A DNA stretch of 64,000 bases, from positions 1-64,000 of the forward strand of contig NC_059473.1 in the NCBI RefSeq assembly GCF_018139145.2. The letters run 5' to 3'. Positions 36,870-46,795 of this stretch are shown piece after piece; within the stretch, counting starts at the first letter, position 1; each line of letters begins with the position of its first letter. The notes under the pieces were generated by a model, which saw nothing but the letters and a program-made list of their open reading frames with translations, was not told the origin of the DNA and ran no database searches. The stretch is from Gymnogyps californianus. Lineage: Eukaryota; Chordata; Aves; Accipitriformes; Cathartidae. A program made the position numbers and the translations under genes.

Positions 36870-37985
36870 GGAGCCTTCCTCACCCAGAGAGGCAGGCTGT
36901 CTCCTGTCTGCAGCTGGAGGCAGCTGCCGGCTGGATCCCCCTTCATTTTATTCTTCAGCTGCTTTCCCTTTTCCTGGCCTGTCCAGCTTCAGCCACGGCA
37001 GCTCCTGCCCACAGCCAGTAAGCGCTCCAGCTGTCCCTTTTCGCCCGTGCCACGAGGAGAAGGAGGCCAAAGGCAACCCACCCAAACCTGAGCCAGATGC
37101 AGTCAGCAACAGCCCCGGAGAGGAACCCACACCTGAGGCCTCAGTGCTGCCTCTGGGAGAGGGAAAGAACGAGCAACTGTTACCCTCAGGGGTGACTGTA
37201 GCTGTCCTCAGGCAGGAACCCCTCCTTCTGCAGGAGCTTCTGGAGACGCCGCTCTTTCCCCAACCTCAGGCTAACGGCACCTGCATCGATGGAGAAGAAA
37301 GCCTGTTCGAGGGCCAGCTTGCTGCCGCGAGGACAGGGTTTGGGAGCAGCCTGTGGCTACGGGACAGGCTTCAGGGGAGGTGCTGGAGCTGGGGGCAGCT
37401 GCATGGGGTGAGCGGGGCTGGAGGAGGAGCTTTGCTGCGTTGGGGAGGCACCCAGCGCCTTGTCCAGGGGGTGGTCAGGCCTCCAGGTACCCAGAGGGGT
37501 GGGGGCAGCCATCTCCTGCCCCTCTTCCTGCTTCCTCTCCACCAGCTCTCAGAAGATCCCTGGGAGCTGCCCTGATGGGGCCTGACTCCACCTGACCATC
37601 GACCTGTTGCACCGGTCTCTTGCCAACATCCTTGCAGCCCCTTGGCACTCTCAGGCCGGCATGCCCCAGCAGCACCATCCCCTGGGGCTGCAGCCCTGTG
37701 ATACAGAGAGCGGCCATCCCCATCAGCCTCACTGGCCCCCCCGGGGCTCTTCCAGCCCCAGCCCACAGCTGCAGCCATGGCCCCTTACACCCACGAGGTA
37801 ACCTGCTCCCCTGGGCTCCGGGACAGCCCCTCACCAAGTGCAAAGGACTACAAACACAGCCACCAGTGCAAAGGAGACAGCAAGTGTTTATTCGTCAATG
37901 CGTCTAAGTCCTGGGAGCGATTCTGCTCTGGGGCTCGGTGCCTGTACGCTCACCCTTCCCCTGGGACAACTCGGCAGTCATTACC
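36870..37985. repeat. GC-rich module, copy 4
   Basis: It contains GCTGGAGGCAGCTGCC near 36906. A stretch at 36900-37430 corresponds to 39700-40220. The right end carries TTTATT at 37887-37892 (AATAAA on the minus strand), matching 42797-42802 in the last module. A 385-codon plus-strand frame starts inside the neighbouring LTR and runs through the module; it has no recognisable domain. Confidence 0.8.
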
Positions 37986-39384
37986 GGAGCAGCAGAGAGA
38001 GAACGAAAATACAGCGATGGGGAGCAGGACAGAGGAACAGCAAGAGAAAAAGAAGATGAGGGAGAAGGACTGAGGAGCAGAGAAAGAAAGGTGCAGGGAA
38101 AAGGACAGGGAGAGGGAGAAATCAATAAAAAAGGGATGAGGAGTCCTGCAGGGACATAGCGGAAGAAAAACAGGGTGAGGGAGCAAGACAGAGGGAAAGA
38201 GAGAGTAAATGATAAGCGGGGAGCAGAACAGATGGATCAAGAGAGAAATAGAGTGAGAGGAATAAGGAAGGAGGGAGAGAGAGAAAAAGACAGGGAAGAA
38301 GCCAGAGGGATTGGGGCGGGGGGGGAAAGACACACACAGATGAGGACAAAGAGGTGCTGAAAGAAAAAACAGCACTGGACTGCAGGATGAGAGAAAAGGC
38401 CAGGGAGCAGGACAGAGGGGAACAATGGGACAGCGAGCTGGGCAGGGGGCTATAGCGAGAAACAATGGGACAGGCAGTGGTACGGAGATACACAGACAAA
38501 AAGTTAGGGGGAGGATGGAGGACAGAGAGAATTAGAGAAAAGGGACAGGGAGCAGGGCAGAGATGGAAAAACATTAGAGACAGAGAGAGGAGAAGAGTGA
38601 CAGGACCAAGGCAGAGAGATGGAGAAAGATACAGTGATGGGAGGGCCAGAGGGACAAGGACAGACAGGAAGAAGGACAGAGGAATATAGAAAACAGGTGA
38701 GGGACAGGGAGCCAGAAAGTGGGATACTGCGAAAGAGAGAGGGACGGGGAGCAGGATGCCGGGATAGAGAGCCAAGAGCAACAGAAAGAATGACAGAGAA
38801 ATGGAGCAAGAGAAAAAACAGGGACAGAGAGGCGAAGCAATAAATAATAGGACCAGGGAGCAGCACAAAGGGCCAGAGAGAGTAAGAGATGAACAGGAAG
38901 GAGGACAGGGACAGTGAGATGCAGAATGGAAAAAAAACAGCGACAGCGAGCAATACGAAGGGATAGAGAAAGAAAAGGAGGGAGGGAGAAAGGTAGGAAG
39001 GCAGGGACACAGAGCAGCACATACAGGCACAGAGAGGAAAAGAACACCAGGGAACAGGCCAGAGAAATTGTGGGGGGAAAAAGAGATGGCTGCAGATCAG
39101 GACAAAGAGATGGAAAAGGAAAAAAACAGTGATGTGATGCAGGACAGAGATGGAGGTTGAAAAAAAGGAGGGAGAGGGAGCAGGACAAAAGCGCAGAGAC
39201 GAAAAGGTAGCAGTAGAACGAGAGAGAAAGGGAGACAGGAAGACAGAGCAGGACAGAAGAATAGAGAGGAGAGGTAAAGGGAAGCAAAAAAAAAAAAATT
39301 AACAGCAACATGGGAAAGAGAGGGGGCCAGGAGAGGGCAGGGAGGGCCCGGGACGCATGAGAGAGGCAACAGGGCCTGAGGGCC
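37986..39384. repeat. Purine-rich minisatellite
   Basis: Imperfect repeats of GGGACAGGGAGCAGGACAGA and GAGAGAAA. Almost every base on the plus strand is a purine or an isolated C or T. The long minus-strand frames (171-310 codons, rich in Ser, Leu, Pro and Cys) reflect the pyrimidine strand. Confidence 0.85.
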
Positions 39385-40500
39385 CAATACTCACCGCAGC
39401 TCTCGCTCTCGGCGCTGCCAGGAGAATGACAGGACAATTTGACGCTTCTTTCTCCTTCTCTCTTCCTTTCCTCTTCTGTAACTCCGGTCACTTGGCTGTC
39501 CTCCACTTAAGAGAGGGTGTCTCACAGCTCTTACGAGACGAGGCTTCCTAGACACGTAGTGTCGCTCGTTCGTGCGCTACGTGGCCGTACCGTGCTTTGG
39601 GTTACGCATACAGACCCCGCGGTGCACGTTGATGGTCTGGCCTGCTGCGGACTACGAAGAGGGATCCTTCCACGCCCACAGAGGCAGGCTCTCTCTTGGC
39701 TGCAGCGGGAGGCAGCTGCCGGCCGGCCGGCCTTCGACGACTTCTTCTTTACCTTGCTCTGGCCTCTCCAGCTCCAGCCGCGGCAGCTCCCGTCCACAGC
39801 CAGCGCGTGCTCCCGCTGTCCCTTTTCGCCCCCATGCCGCGAGGAGGCGAAGCCAGGCAGCGGCAACCCACGCAAGCCTGAGGCGGGTGCAGCCAACAGC
39901 ATCCCCAGGGGAGGAACGGACCACTGTGTCCTCAGCACAGCCTCTAGGACAGGGAAAGAAGCAGCAGCGACTGTTATTACTGTAGATCGCCCCTGGCCAC
40001 AGCCCCTCCTTCCGCAGGGGCTTCCGGAGACGCCGCTCTTCGCCCGCGCTGCTGCTAATGGCACCTGCGTTAAGGGAGAATCAAGCGCATTCGAGGGCCA
40101 GCTTGCCGCTGTCACAACAGGGTTTGGGAGCAGTCTGTGGCTACAGGACAGGCTCCAGAGGAGGTGCTGGAGCCGGGGGCAGCTGCACGGGGCCAGCAGG
40201 ACCGGGGGGCTCCAGGGGAGCTCTGGCGAGTTGGGGAGGTGCCCGGTGTCTGTGCCTGGGGGGGGTGCCCGCCTCCTTCCCCTCTTCCCTTCTGTCAGCT
40301 CCCGGGTAACTCCCTGGGGCTGCCCCGACCCGGCTCGCCTCCAGCAGACCGCGACCCTGCCACAGCGGGCAGCGTGAAGCTTCCTGTCCCGCCACCCTGG
40401 GGCAGCCAGCGGCAGAAGACACCCCCCCGCACCCACCGAATGGGGTCCCTCACCTCACCGGCGGCCCCGGACCTCGCTGGCCGCCGGGAACGGCATACAG
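39385..40500. repeat. GC-rich module, copy 5
   Basis: Left end ACTCACCGCAGCTCTCG is as in copies 1 and 3. The segment 39700-40220 is like 36900-37430. It is more CpG-rich than the other copies and leads directly into the 79-bp array. Confidence 0.78.
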
Positions 40501-40589
40501 GGCGCCGCCATGCTGCTCCCGGGCACCGCGCGTGTGCCGGGAGGCGGACGGCGCGCCGGAGGGGCCAGACCCGGGGCGCGAACGCCGGG

Positions 40590-42330
40590 CTGCAGTACCG
40601 CGCCGCGGCCACCAGGCGGCAGCAGCGGCAGCGAGCGCCCGGCGGGCGGCGCTCGCCCCGGGGCGGCGCCGGCGCTGCCGTTCCGCGCTTCGCGCGCCGA
40701 GCGCCCGCCGGCACCGCGGCAGCGGCGCTTCCTGCCCGGGAGGCGGCAACGAGCGCGGCGGCAGCGCCTGGCAGGCACCGCGGCAGCGCACCGCCGGTAC
40801 CGGCGGACGGCAACGTGGACGGCGGCGGCGCCACCGAGCATACGCGCCGCAAGCGCTGCACTACCGGATTTTGGTCGCCGGGTGGCAGCAGCGAGCACGC
40901 GGGCGTGGGTCACTGCGCATGCGCGGCGCCGCACCTGCAGTACCGCATTTTGGTCGCCGGGTGGCACCAGCGAGCACACAGGCGTGCGCCACCGCGCATG
41001 CGCGACGCTCCGCCCGCAGTACCGCATGTTGGTCGCCGGGTAGCAGCAGTGAGCACAGGAAAATGCACCATCGCGCATGCGTGGCGCGGCATCTGCAGTA
41101 CCGACTTTTGGTCACCGGGTGGCAGCAGCGAGCACAGGAGCGTGCATCACCGCGCATGCGCGCCGAAAGCGCTGCAGTACCGACTTTTCGTCGCCGGGTG
41201 GCAGCAGCGAGCACAGGAGCGTGCATCACCACGCATGCGCAGCGTGGCATCTGCAGTACCGACTTTTGGTCACCGGGTGGCAGCAGCGAGCACACGGGCG
41301 TGCGCCACCGCGCATGCGCGCCGAAAGCGCTGCAGTACCACATGTTGGTCGCCTGGTGGCAGCAGCGAGCACAGGAGCATGCATCAACCGCGCATGCGCG
41401 GCGCCGCACCCGCAGTACCGCGTTTTGGTCGCCGGGTGGCAGCAGCGAGCACAGGAGCATGCATCAACCGCGCATGCGCGGCGCCGCACCCGCAGTACCG
41501 CGTTTTGGTCGCCGGGTGGCAGCAGCGAGCACACGGGCGTTCGCCACTGCGCATGCGCGCCGAAAGCGCTGCAGTATCGACTTTTGGTCGCCGGGTGGCA
41601 GCAGCGAGCACAGGAGCGTGCATCACCGCGCATGCGCGGCGCGGCATCTGCAGTACCGCATTTTGGTCGCCGGGTGGCAGCAGCGAGCGCACGGGCGTGC
41701 GCCACCGCGCATGTGCGCCGAAAGCGCTGCAGTACTCCATGTTGGTCGCCGGGTGGCAGCAGCGGGCACATGGGCGTGCGCCAGCGCGCATGCGCGGCCC
41801 CGCACCTGCAGTACCATGTTTTGGTCGCCAGGTGGCAGAAGCGAGCACAGGAAAAACCGTCACTACGCATGCGCGGCGCGGCATCTGCAGTACAGCATTT
41901 TGGTCGCCAGGTGGCAGCAGCGAGCACCCGCAGTACCCTGTTTTGTTCGCCAGGTGGCAGCAGCGAGCAGGTGGGCGAGCGCCCACCGCGCATGCGCGGC
42001 GCGGCACCTGCAGCACCGCACTTTGGTCACCAGGCGGCAGCAGCGAGCCGGGGCGTCGACTCTTGCTGGCCGGGCGGCAGCAGAGCGCGCGGTGTCGGCC
42101 GCTCGCGCTCCCGCGCTGCAGTGCCCCGCGTTGGCCGCCGGGCGGCAGCAGCAGCGAAGGCGGCGTGACCGCTCGCCGCGCACCTGCCGCGCCCCAGCTG
42201 CACTGCCGCCTTGCGGCCGCCAGGCGGCAGCACCGAGCGCGGCGGCGGCGGCGCGCAACGGTGCATGCGCGGCTGCCGAGCTGCAGTACCCAGTGCTGGC
42301 CGCCGGGCGGCAGCAGCGAGCGCCGGGGGG
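40590..42330. repeat. CpG-rich 79-bp tandem array, about 20 units
   Basis: Units of about 79 bp follow TTTTGGTCGCCGGGTGGCAG, CAGCGAGCACA, CGCGCATGCGCG and CTGCAGTACC. The GGTGGCAG word recurs near 40881, 40959, 41114, 41193, 41272, 41352, 41431, 41511, 41590, 41670, 41748, 41828, 41907 and 41951. More diverged units (GGCGGCAG) lie at both ends, near 40606, 42027, 42131, 42209 and 42297. Two subtypes, with GCGCCGAAAGCGCTGCAG or GCGGCATCTGCAG, are interspersed. The unit has no stop codon in several frames, so overlapping frames of up to 975 codons run through it; these are not evidence for a protein. Confidence 0.95.
40912..42272. promoter_or_regulatory. Array of NRF1-type and CTCF-like sites
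   Basis: About fifteen palindromic words match the NRF1 consensus YGCGCAYGCGCR. Ten contain a perfect GCGCATGCGC (near 40915, 40998, 41152, 41310, 41391, 41471, 41549, 41627, 41786 and 41987); five differ by one base (near 41073, 41231, 41707, 41866 and 42262). Most units also hold CGCCGGGTGGCAG or CGCCAGGTGGCAG, which agrees with most positions of the published CTCF core. Binding is a prediction. Methylation of these CpG-rich sites would be expected to block both factors. Confidence 0.55.
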
Positions 42331-42479
42331 GGACGACGACGACGACACGTGGGGGTGGCGTGGGCGCCCTTGAGGCCCGTGGAGCAGCGCTTCTCGGGGA
42401 ACGGGCGCAGCGGGAAGCCCGCGGGAAACCACACGAAACCGGCAGCGAAATGACCCCTCGTGCTGCGCGGCACCCCCGC

Positions 42480-42910
42480 CCCTCCGAGCCTCCGCCATCC
42501 TCGCCCCCCGCCATGGCTTGGCGACCCTTCCGCTCCTCCCTTGGCGCACACCGGTCCCCGCCACGGCCACTTGGGACAGGGCAGCGGCAGCACCAGCCCC
42601 TCCACCGGCAGCTGCCCCCTCACCCTCGGCCTCACTGCCCGCACCTGCGGCTCCCACAGTCGGGGCCCCACAGGACCAGGCAGCCATCGCCCGACCCCCA
42701 GAGTGCACCCCCTCCCCCCCTGGACCCAACCACCGCCCCTCGCCCGCTGCAAAGGAAGAGCAAACGCAGCCAGGAGGGCAAAGGAGACGGCGAGCGTTTA
42801 TTCCGTCACGCACGTAACAAGCCCCGGGAGCGAATCTGCGCCGGAGCTCGGGGCCCCGATGCTGGCCCTGCTGCTGGGACGCCTCGGCTGTCGTTCCCAC
42901 AGCCACGCTC
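42480..42910. repeat. GC-rich module, copy 6 (right part)
   Basis: Corresponds to the right end of copy 4. It has AAGGAGACGGCGAGCGTTTA near 42781 and TTTATT at 42797-42802, then CGGAGCTCGGGGCCCCGATG in place of the related CTGGGGCTCGGTGCC. It lacks the left part of the module. Confidence 0.75.
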
Positions 42911-42984
42911 GTCGGTTTGGCGGGGAACGGACGGATGGACAGTCAGTCGGCTCCTGGAGCGATGGGCTGCTGCGCAGAGGTGGA

Positions 42985-43728
42985 GGCTGCCAAAAATGAG
43001 GAGCGGGGCGCAGGACGCTGGAAGAGAGGAGGACAGTGGCAGCCGGCTGGACAGGGGGATGTAGTGAGAAAGCATGAGGCAGGGAACAGGACAGCAAGAG
43101 AAAGACAGAAAAGACAGGGACAAGAACAAGGACAGAGGCGCAGCAAGAGGGGAAAAAACAGGGAGCACGACAGAGACAGACAAAGAACCAAAGCAGGGTT
43201 TAGGTTGGAATAAGATCATCCAAAGTCCAACTGTTAACCTTGCGCTGCCAAGTCCGCCACTAAGCCATGTCCCCAACAGGCAGCGGCACCTCCCCGTCGG
43301 GGAACGGAACGCCGCGGCACTGCGCGGCAGGCGGGGACGCTCACCGCTACACTGCCGCCGAGCGGGGTAAAAAGCAGCAGGGACAGGGGAGGAGAGGCAG
43401 AACGAGGGCGCAGGAGGACAGAGAAAGAAAACTAAGGACAGGGAGCAGGATGGAGATGAGGAAGAAACCTGGGATGGGCAGCACAACGGAGAGGGGTTCA
43501 AAAAGAGTAAGGGCAGGGAGCAGGACGGAGGGATACACTGAGAAACGATGGCCCAGGGAGCAGGACGGAGCAACAGAGAATAAAAAAGGAAGAGGGAGCA
43601 TGAGGGGAACAAGGTGGGGGGTGAGAAGGACAGATAAAAGGACAGAGCAACAGCGGGAAAGAGGATCAGGGAGCAGGATGCTGGGACAGAATGAGAAGAG
43701 AGGACACAGTGGTAAAGACACAAGAAGC
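42985..43728. repeat. Purine-rich minisatellite
   Basis: GGGACAGGGAGCAGGAC-type repeats, as at 38-39 kb. A GC-rich interruption at 43200-43380 contains repeated AACGGAACGCCG-like words. Confidence 0.75.
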
Positions 43729-44331
43729 TGTCCTGGTTTCAGCTGGGACAGAGGTAATTTTCCTCCTAGTAGCAGGTACAGTGCTGGGTTTTGGATTTAG
43801 TGTGAGAATGATGTCGATAACACGCTGATGGTTTAGTTGGTGCTAAGTAGCGCTTATCTTCAGCCAAGGACTTTTCAGTTTCCCATGCTCTGCCAGCAAG
43901 CAGGTGTGCAAGGAGCTGGGAGGGAGCACGGCCAGGGCAGCTGACCCCAACTAGCCAAAGGGGTATTCCATACCATGGAACCTCATGCCCAGTATATAAA
44001 CTGGGGGGAGTTGGCCGGGAGGGGCGGATCGCTGCTGGGGCATGGGTCAGCGGGTGGTGAGCAATTGCATTGTGCATCATTTGTCTTTTTCTTGGGTTTT
44101 ATTTCTCTCTTTTTTTTATATTCCTTTTCATTACACTTATTATTACTACTACATTTTATTATTATTGTTATTATTATGTTTTATTTTAGTTAATAAACTG
44201 TTCTTATCTCAACCTACGAGTTTTACTTTTTTTTTTTCCCCCCAATTCTCCTCCCTGTCCCACTGGGAGCGGGGAGGAGCGAGGGAGCGGCTGCGTGGTG
44301 CTTAGCTGCTGGCTGAGGTTAAACCACGACA
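43729..44331 (+). mobile_element. Solo LTR, ERVL-type family (copy C)
   Basis: A complete LTR on the plus strand, from TGTCCTGGTTTCAGCTGGGA to AAACCACGACA. TATATAAA is at 43993-44000 and AATAAA at 44192-44197. The flanks GAAGC and GAAGG are an aged 5-bp target duplication. It lies in purine-rich minisatellite, which resumes directly after it. Same family as the LTRs at 1533 and 28664, opposite orientation. Confidence 0.93.
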
Positions 44332-45070
44332 GAAGGACAGAGGGATAGAGAGACAAAGAGGGAGACAAGGACACAGAAAGATGGAGAGAGAATGACGGGG
44401 GGGAGAGAAAGATGGGGCAAGGAGCAGCAGACAGGGATGGAGAAAGAGAGGGATGGGGAGCAGGACAGAAGGTTATAAAGAGAAAAGTAAGACAAGGGAA
44501 AAAGACTGAGGAGCAGAGGCAGAAAGGTCCAGGGAAAAGCATGGTGAGATGGAGGAAGAAATAGGGTCAGGCAGCAGGACAAAAGGACAGACAAAGAAAA
44601 AGGAGAGGAAGAAGGAAGGAAGGATCAAGATGGGGACAGGGAGTGGGACGTATGGAGAGAGAAAAAGTAGGACAGAGAACAGAGGAGAGGGATTGAGTAA
44701 GAGAGAGAGAGATGCAGATTAGGACAAAGAGGTGGAGAAGGTAAAAACAGTGATGGGCTGGAGGACCTGCTGCTGACAACCTGTCACTCCTGATGTCACT
44801 TCCATGGCCTCAAAAATGGGACACGGCACAGGACAGAGGAATGGGGGAGCGAAAGAAAAGGCACAGGGAACTTTTTAAAAAGAAAAAAAAAAAAACAAAA
44901 AAAAACCAAGAGAGCAAAACAGCGATGGGGAACGGGGTAGGGAAGGGGAGCGGACAGAACAAGCATGCAACAAGCGAGTAACAAGCGTGCAACTAGCGCG
45001 CAATGAGCGCGTCATGACACTGGACAGAAAGTGAGAGGAAAAAAGGGACAGAAAGCTGGATATAAGGATG
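44332..45070. repeat. Purine-rich minisatellite, right edge of the repeat region
   Basis: Continuation of the repeat interrupted by the LTR. Near 44961-45015 there is a small array of roughly 11-bp units (AACAAGCRNGC). At about 45070 the composition changes to ordinary mixed sequence. Confidence 0.75.
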
Positions 45071-45468
45071 GAAGAAAAACAGGAACAAACCCCAGTATTT
45101 ATTACACAGTGTGGCTAATTAAATGTACATAATCTACCGGCCTGAACAGAACTGCTTACCATAGTGGCTCAGCCCGTGTCTCCTCTAAGTTAGCATCTGT
45201 TTCTTGGCAGGGTATGCAGGACTATAAAACACGAAGGGAGAAACATGCTCACAGGAGTAAGCTAAATGGATTACATGCCCAAGATCTGATTATTACTTAG
45301 TCTTAATCCTAGCTCATACAGTCAATTAATACTCTGATCTCTGAATTGCATTTCTGCAAATTCCACATGTATTCATGCTCCTCCATTAAAAAAAATAAAT
45401 TGCATTATCTCAGTGTTAGATACAGGGTTGTCTGAGGATGCTGTGAACATAAGGAGACTCTTTTGCAG

Positions 45469-45574
45469 GTTCCTTGGAAATCCTACATTGACTTTGAAAT
45501 TGAGCAAGAGGAGTATGAGAAAACAAGAAATCTTTACCGCAGATTACTTCAGCGGACACAGCATGTTAAGGTCT
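45469..45574 (+). pseudogene. CRNKL1: Orphan exon of CRNKL1 (crooked neck-like 1)
   Basis: CRNKL1 is a nuclear spliceosome protein built of HAT repeats. This exon follows acceptor TCTTTTGCAG and encodes a HAT-repeat segment with the motifs WKSYIDFEIEQEE and TRNLYRRLLQRTQHVKV. The likely end is at 45574, where GTATGG can act as donor and the split codon fits a Trp in the next exon. The strand and the position next to the 3' end of NAA20 match the tail-to-tail order known in vertebrates. The following coding exons should lie before 46149 but are not visible, and upstream there is only repeat DNA beyond 45.07 kb. It is probably a remnant. If the other exons exist elsewhere, the locus is rearranged. 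The exon itself has no stop or frameshift. Confidence 0.85.
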
Positions 45575-46148
45575 GTATGGGTACCCAGAACACCGAATTG
45601 GTCTTGAATCTGGTCCATAGCGGATGGAGACCCTTGACTGCTTTGATTGTGTGGCTTTTTCAAATCAGCAGTGAACCTAAGTTCAGTCCCGTGCCTGTGC
45701 CATAAAAAGGGGAAAGACATTTCTAAGTTACATATAACAGGTTTATCTTCCATGCAAGTATTAATACATTGCCTTCCCCTGCTGTGTTTCTTGGGTATTG
45801 TACAGTATTTTCATTGGTCATGAATAAATGCATTTGAAGAGGTTTTTACTATTACTGACTTCAGGTATTTTTGGTTTGAAAGAAAACCAAGAAAACACCA
45901 TACAGGAGGTAATTCCATTTTAACAGTCTCTGAATTTCCAATATTTGAAAGGAAAAATAACAGGGTAAGCGCAGGAGTGTGCAGCCATTACCAACAGAAG
46001 CAGCATTAGTAAGCCTCTCAATATTGCTTTTTGGTATTTCATGCGGAAAAACATTGAGCCTAAAATTTCTCACCCATAAGTTCTTGGGGGCTGGGGGCAG
46101 AAGGAACCTGACACACTTAGGAAGTTGCCTGGGAATCACAGCTTACAG
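45575..46148. other. Gap between CRNKL1 exon and NAA20 stop codon
   Basis: The missing last exons of CRNKL1 were sought here on the plus strand and not found. A plus-strand AATAAA occurs in CATGAATAAATGC near 45825. No minus-strand AATAAA for NAA20 was seen in this interval; the nearest is near 45096-45101. Confidence 0.6.
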
Positions 46149-46234
46149 TTACTCAGAATCTTCTGGTCTCACAGGATGAGGCAGAGGTATAATCGATTTC
46201 TTCTCCATATCTCTGGAAAGAGCTTTTCTCGTAT
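46149..46234 (-). CDS. NAA20: NAA20 last coding exon
   Basis: Acceptor TTTTGCCACAG at 46235-46236, then the C-terminal tail with KKSIIPLPHPVRPED and stop TAA at 46149-46151. The residue after the split Asp is Thr where I recall Met, and the residue before the final Glu is Ser where I recall Ile. Confidence 0.93.
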
Positions 46235-46344
46235 CTGTGGCAAAAGGAAAAAAAAATGCTATTATAATAAGACAGTCATTGCACAAAGCCGTATTAAATG
46301 AATTCTCTATTACAGTAAGATCATTTTCAATCAAGAAGATTTCC

Positions 46345-46795
46345 TAGAATCACAGAATATCTCACGTTGGAAGGGACCCACGAGGATCATAGTGGAGCAC
46401 TCCCTGCTCCTCGCAGGACTACCTAAAACTAAACCGTATGACTAAGAGCATCGTCCAGACGCTCCTTGAACTCTGACGGGCTTGGTGCCGTGACCACCTC
46501 CCTGGGGAGCCTGTTCCAGGGACTGACCGCCCTCTTGGTGAAGAACCTTTCCCTAATGTCCAATCTGAACTTCCCCTGACGCAGCTTCATTCCATTTCCT
46601 CGCGTCCTGTCGCTGGTCACCAGGGAGAGGAGATCAGCACCTCCGCTGCCTGCCTCGAGGAAGGGGTACACTGCGATGGGGTCCCACTCCTCACCCTGCT
46701 CTTCTCGCTCCTCGCAAGTCTTGCCCTCGAGACCTTTCACCATCTTGGTGGCCCTCCTCTGGACACGCTCGAATAGTTTGATGTCCTTCATCTCG
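46345..46795 (-). mobile_element. CR1 LINE, 5'-truncated
   Basis: The plus strand begins TAGAATCACAGAATATCTCA, the complement of a CR1 3' end. The minus strand encodes the tail of the CR1 reverse-transcriptase ORF, with FERVQRRATK, SDRTRGNG and WNRLPREVV motifs and a stop near 46429. Only the last part of the element is present, as is usual for CR1. It lies in the last NAA20 intron in the same orientation as the gene. Confidence 0.9.

Noticed and set aside
36418..37575. 385-codon open frame
   Set aside because: It begins inside a truncated LTR and continues into a repeated GC-rich module.
40137..43064. 975-codon plus-strand open frame as a protein gene
   Set aside because: It runs through a 79-bp tandem repeat that is open in several frames on both strands, shows no domain, and starts in a GC-rich repeat module.
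1..45070. Telomeric or subtelomeric repeats
   Set aside because: No TTAGGG or CCCTAA arrays were seen, so a chromosome-end location is not supported by the sequence.
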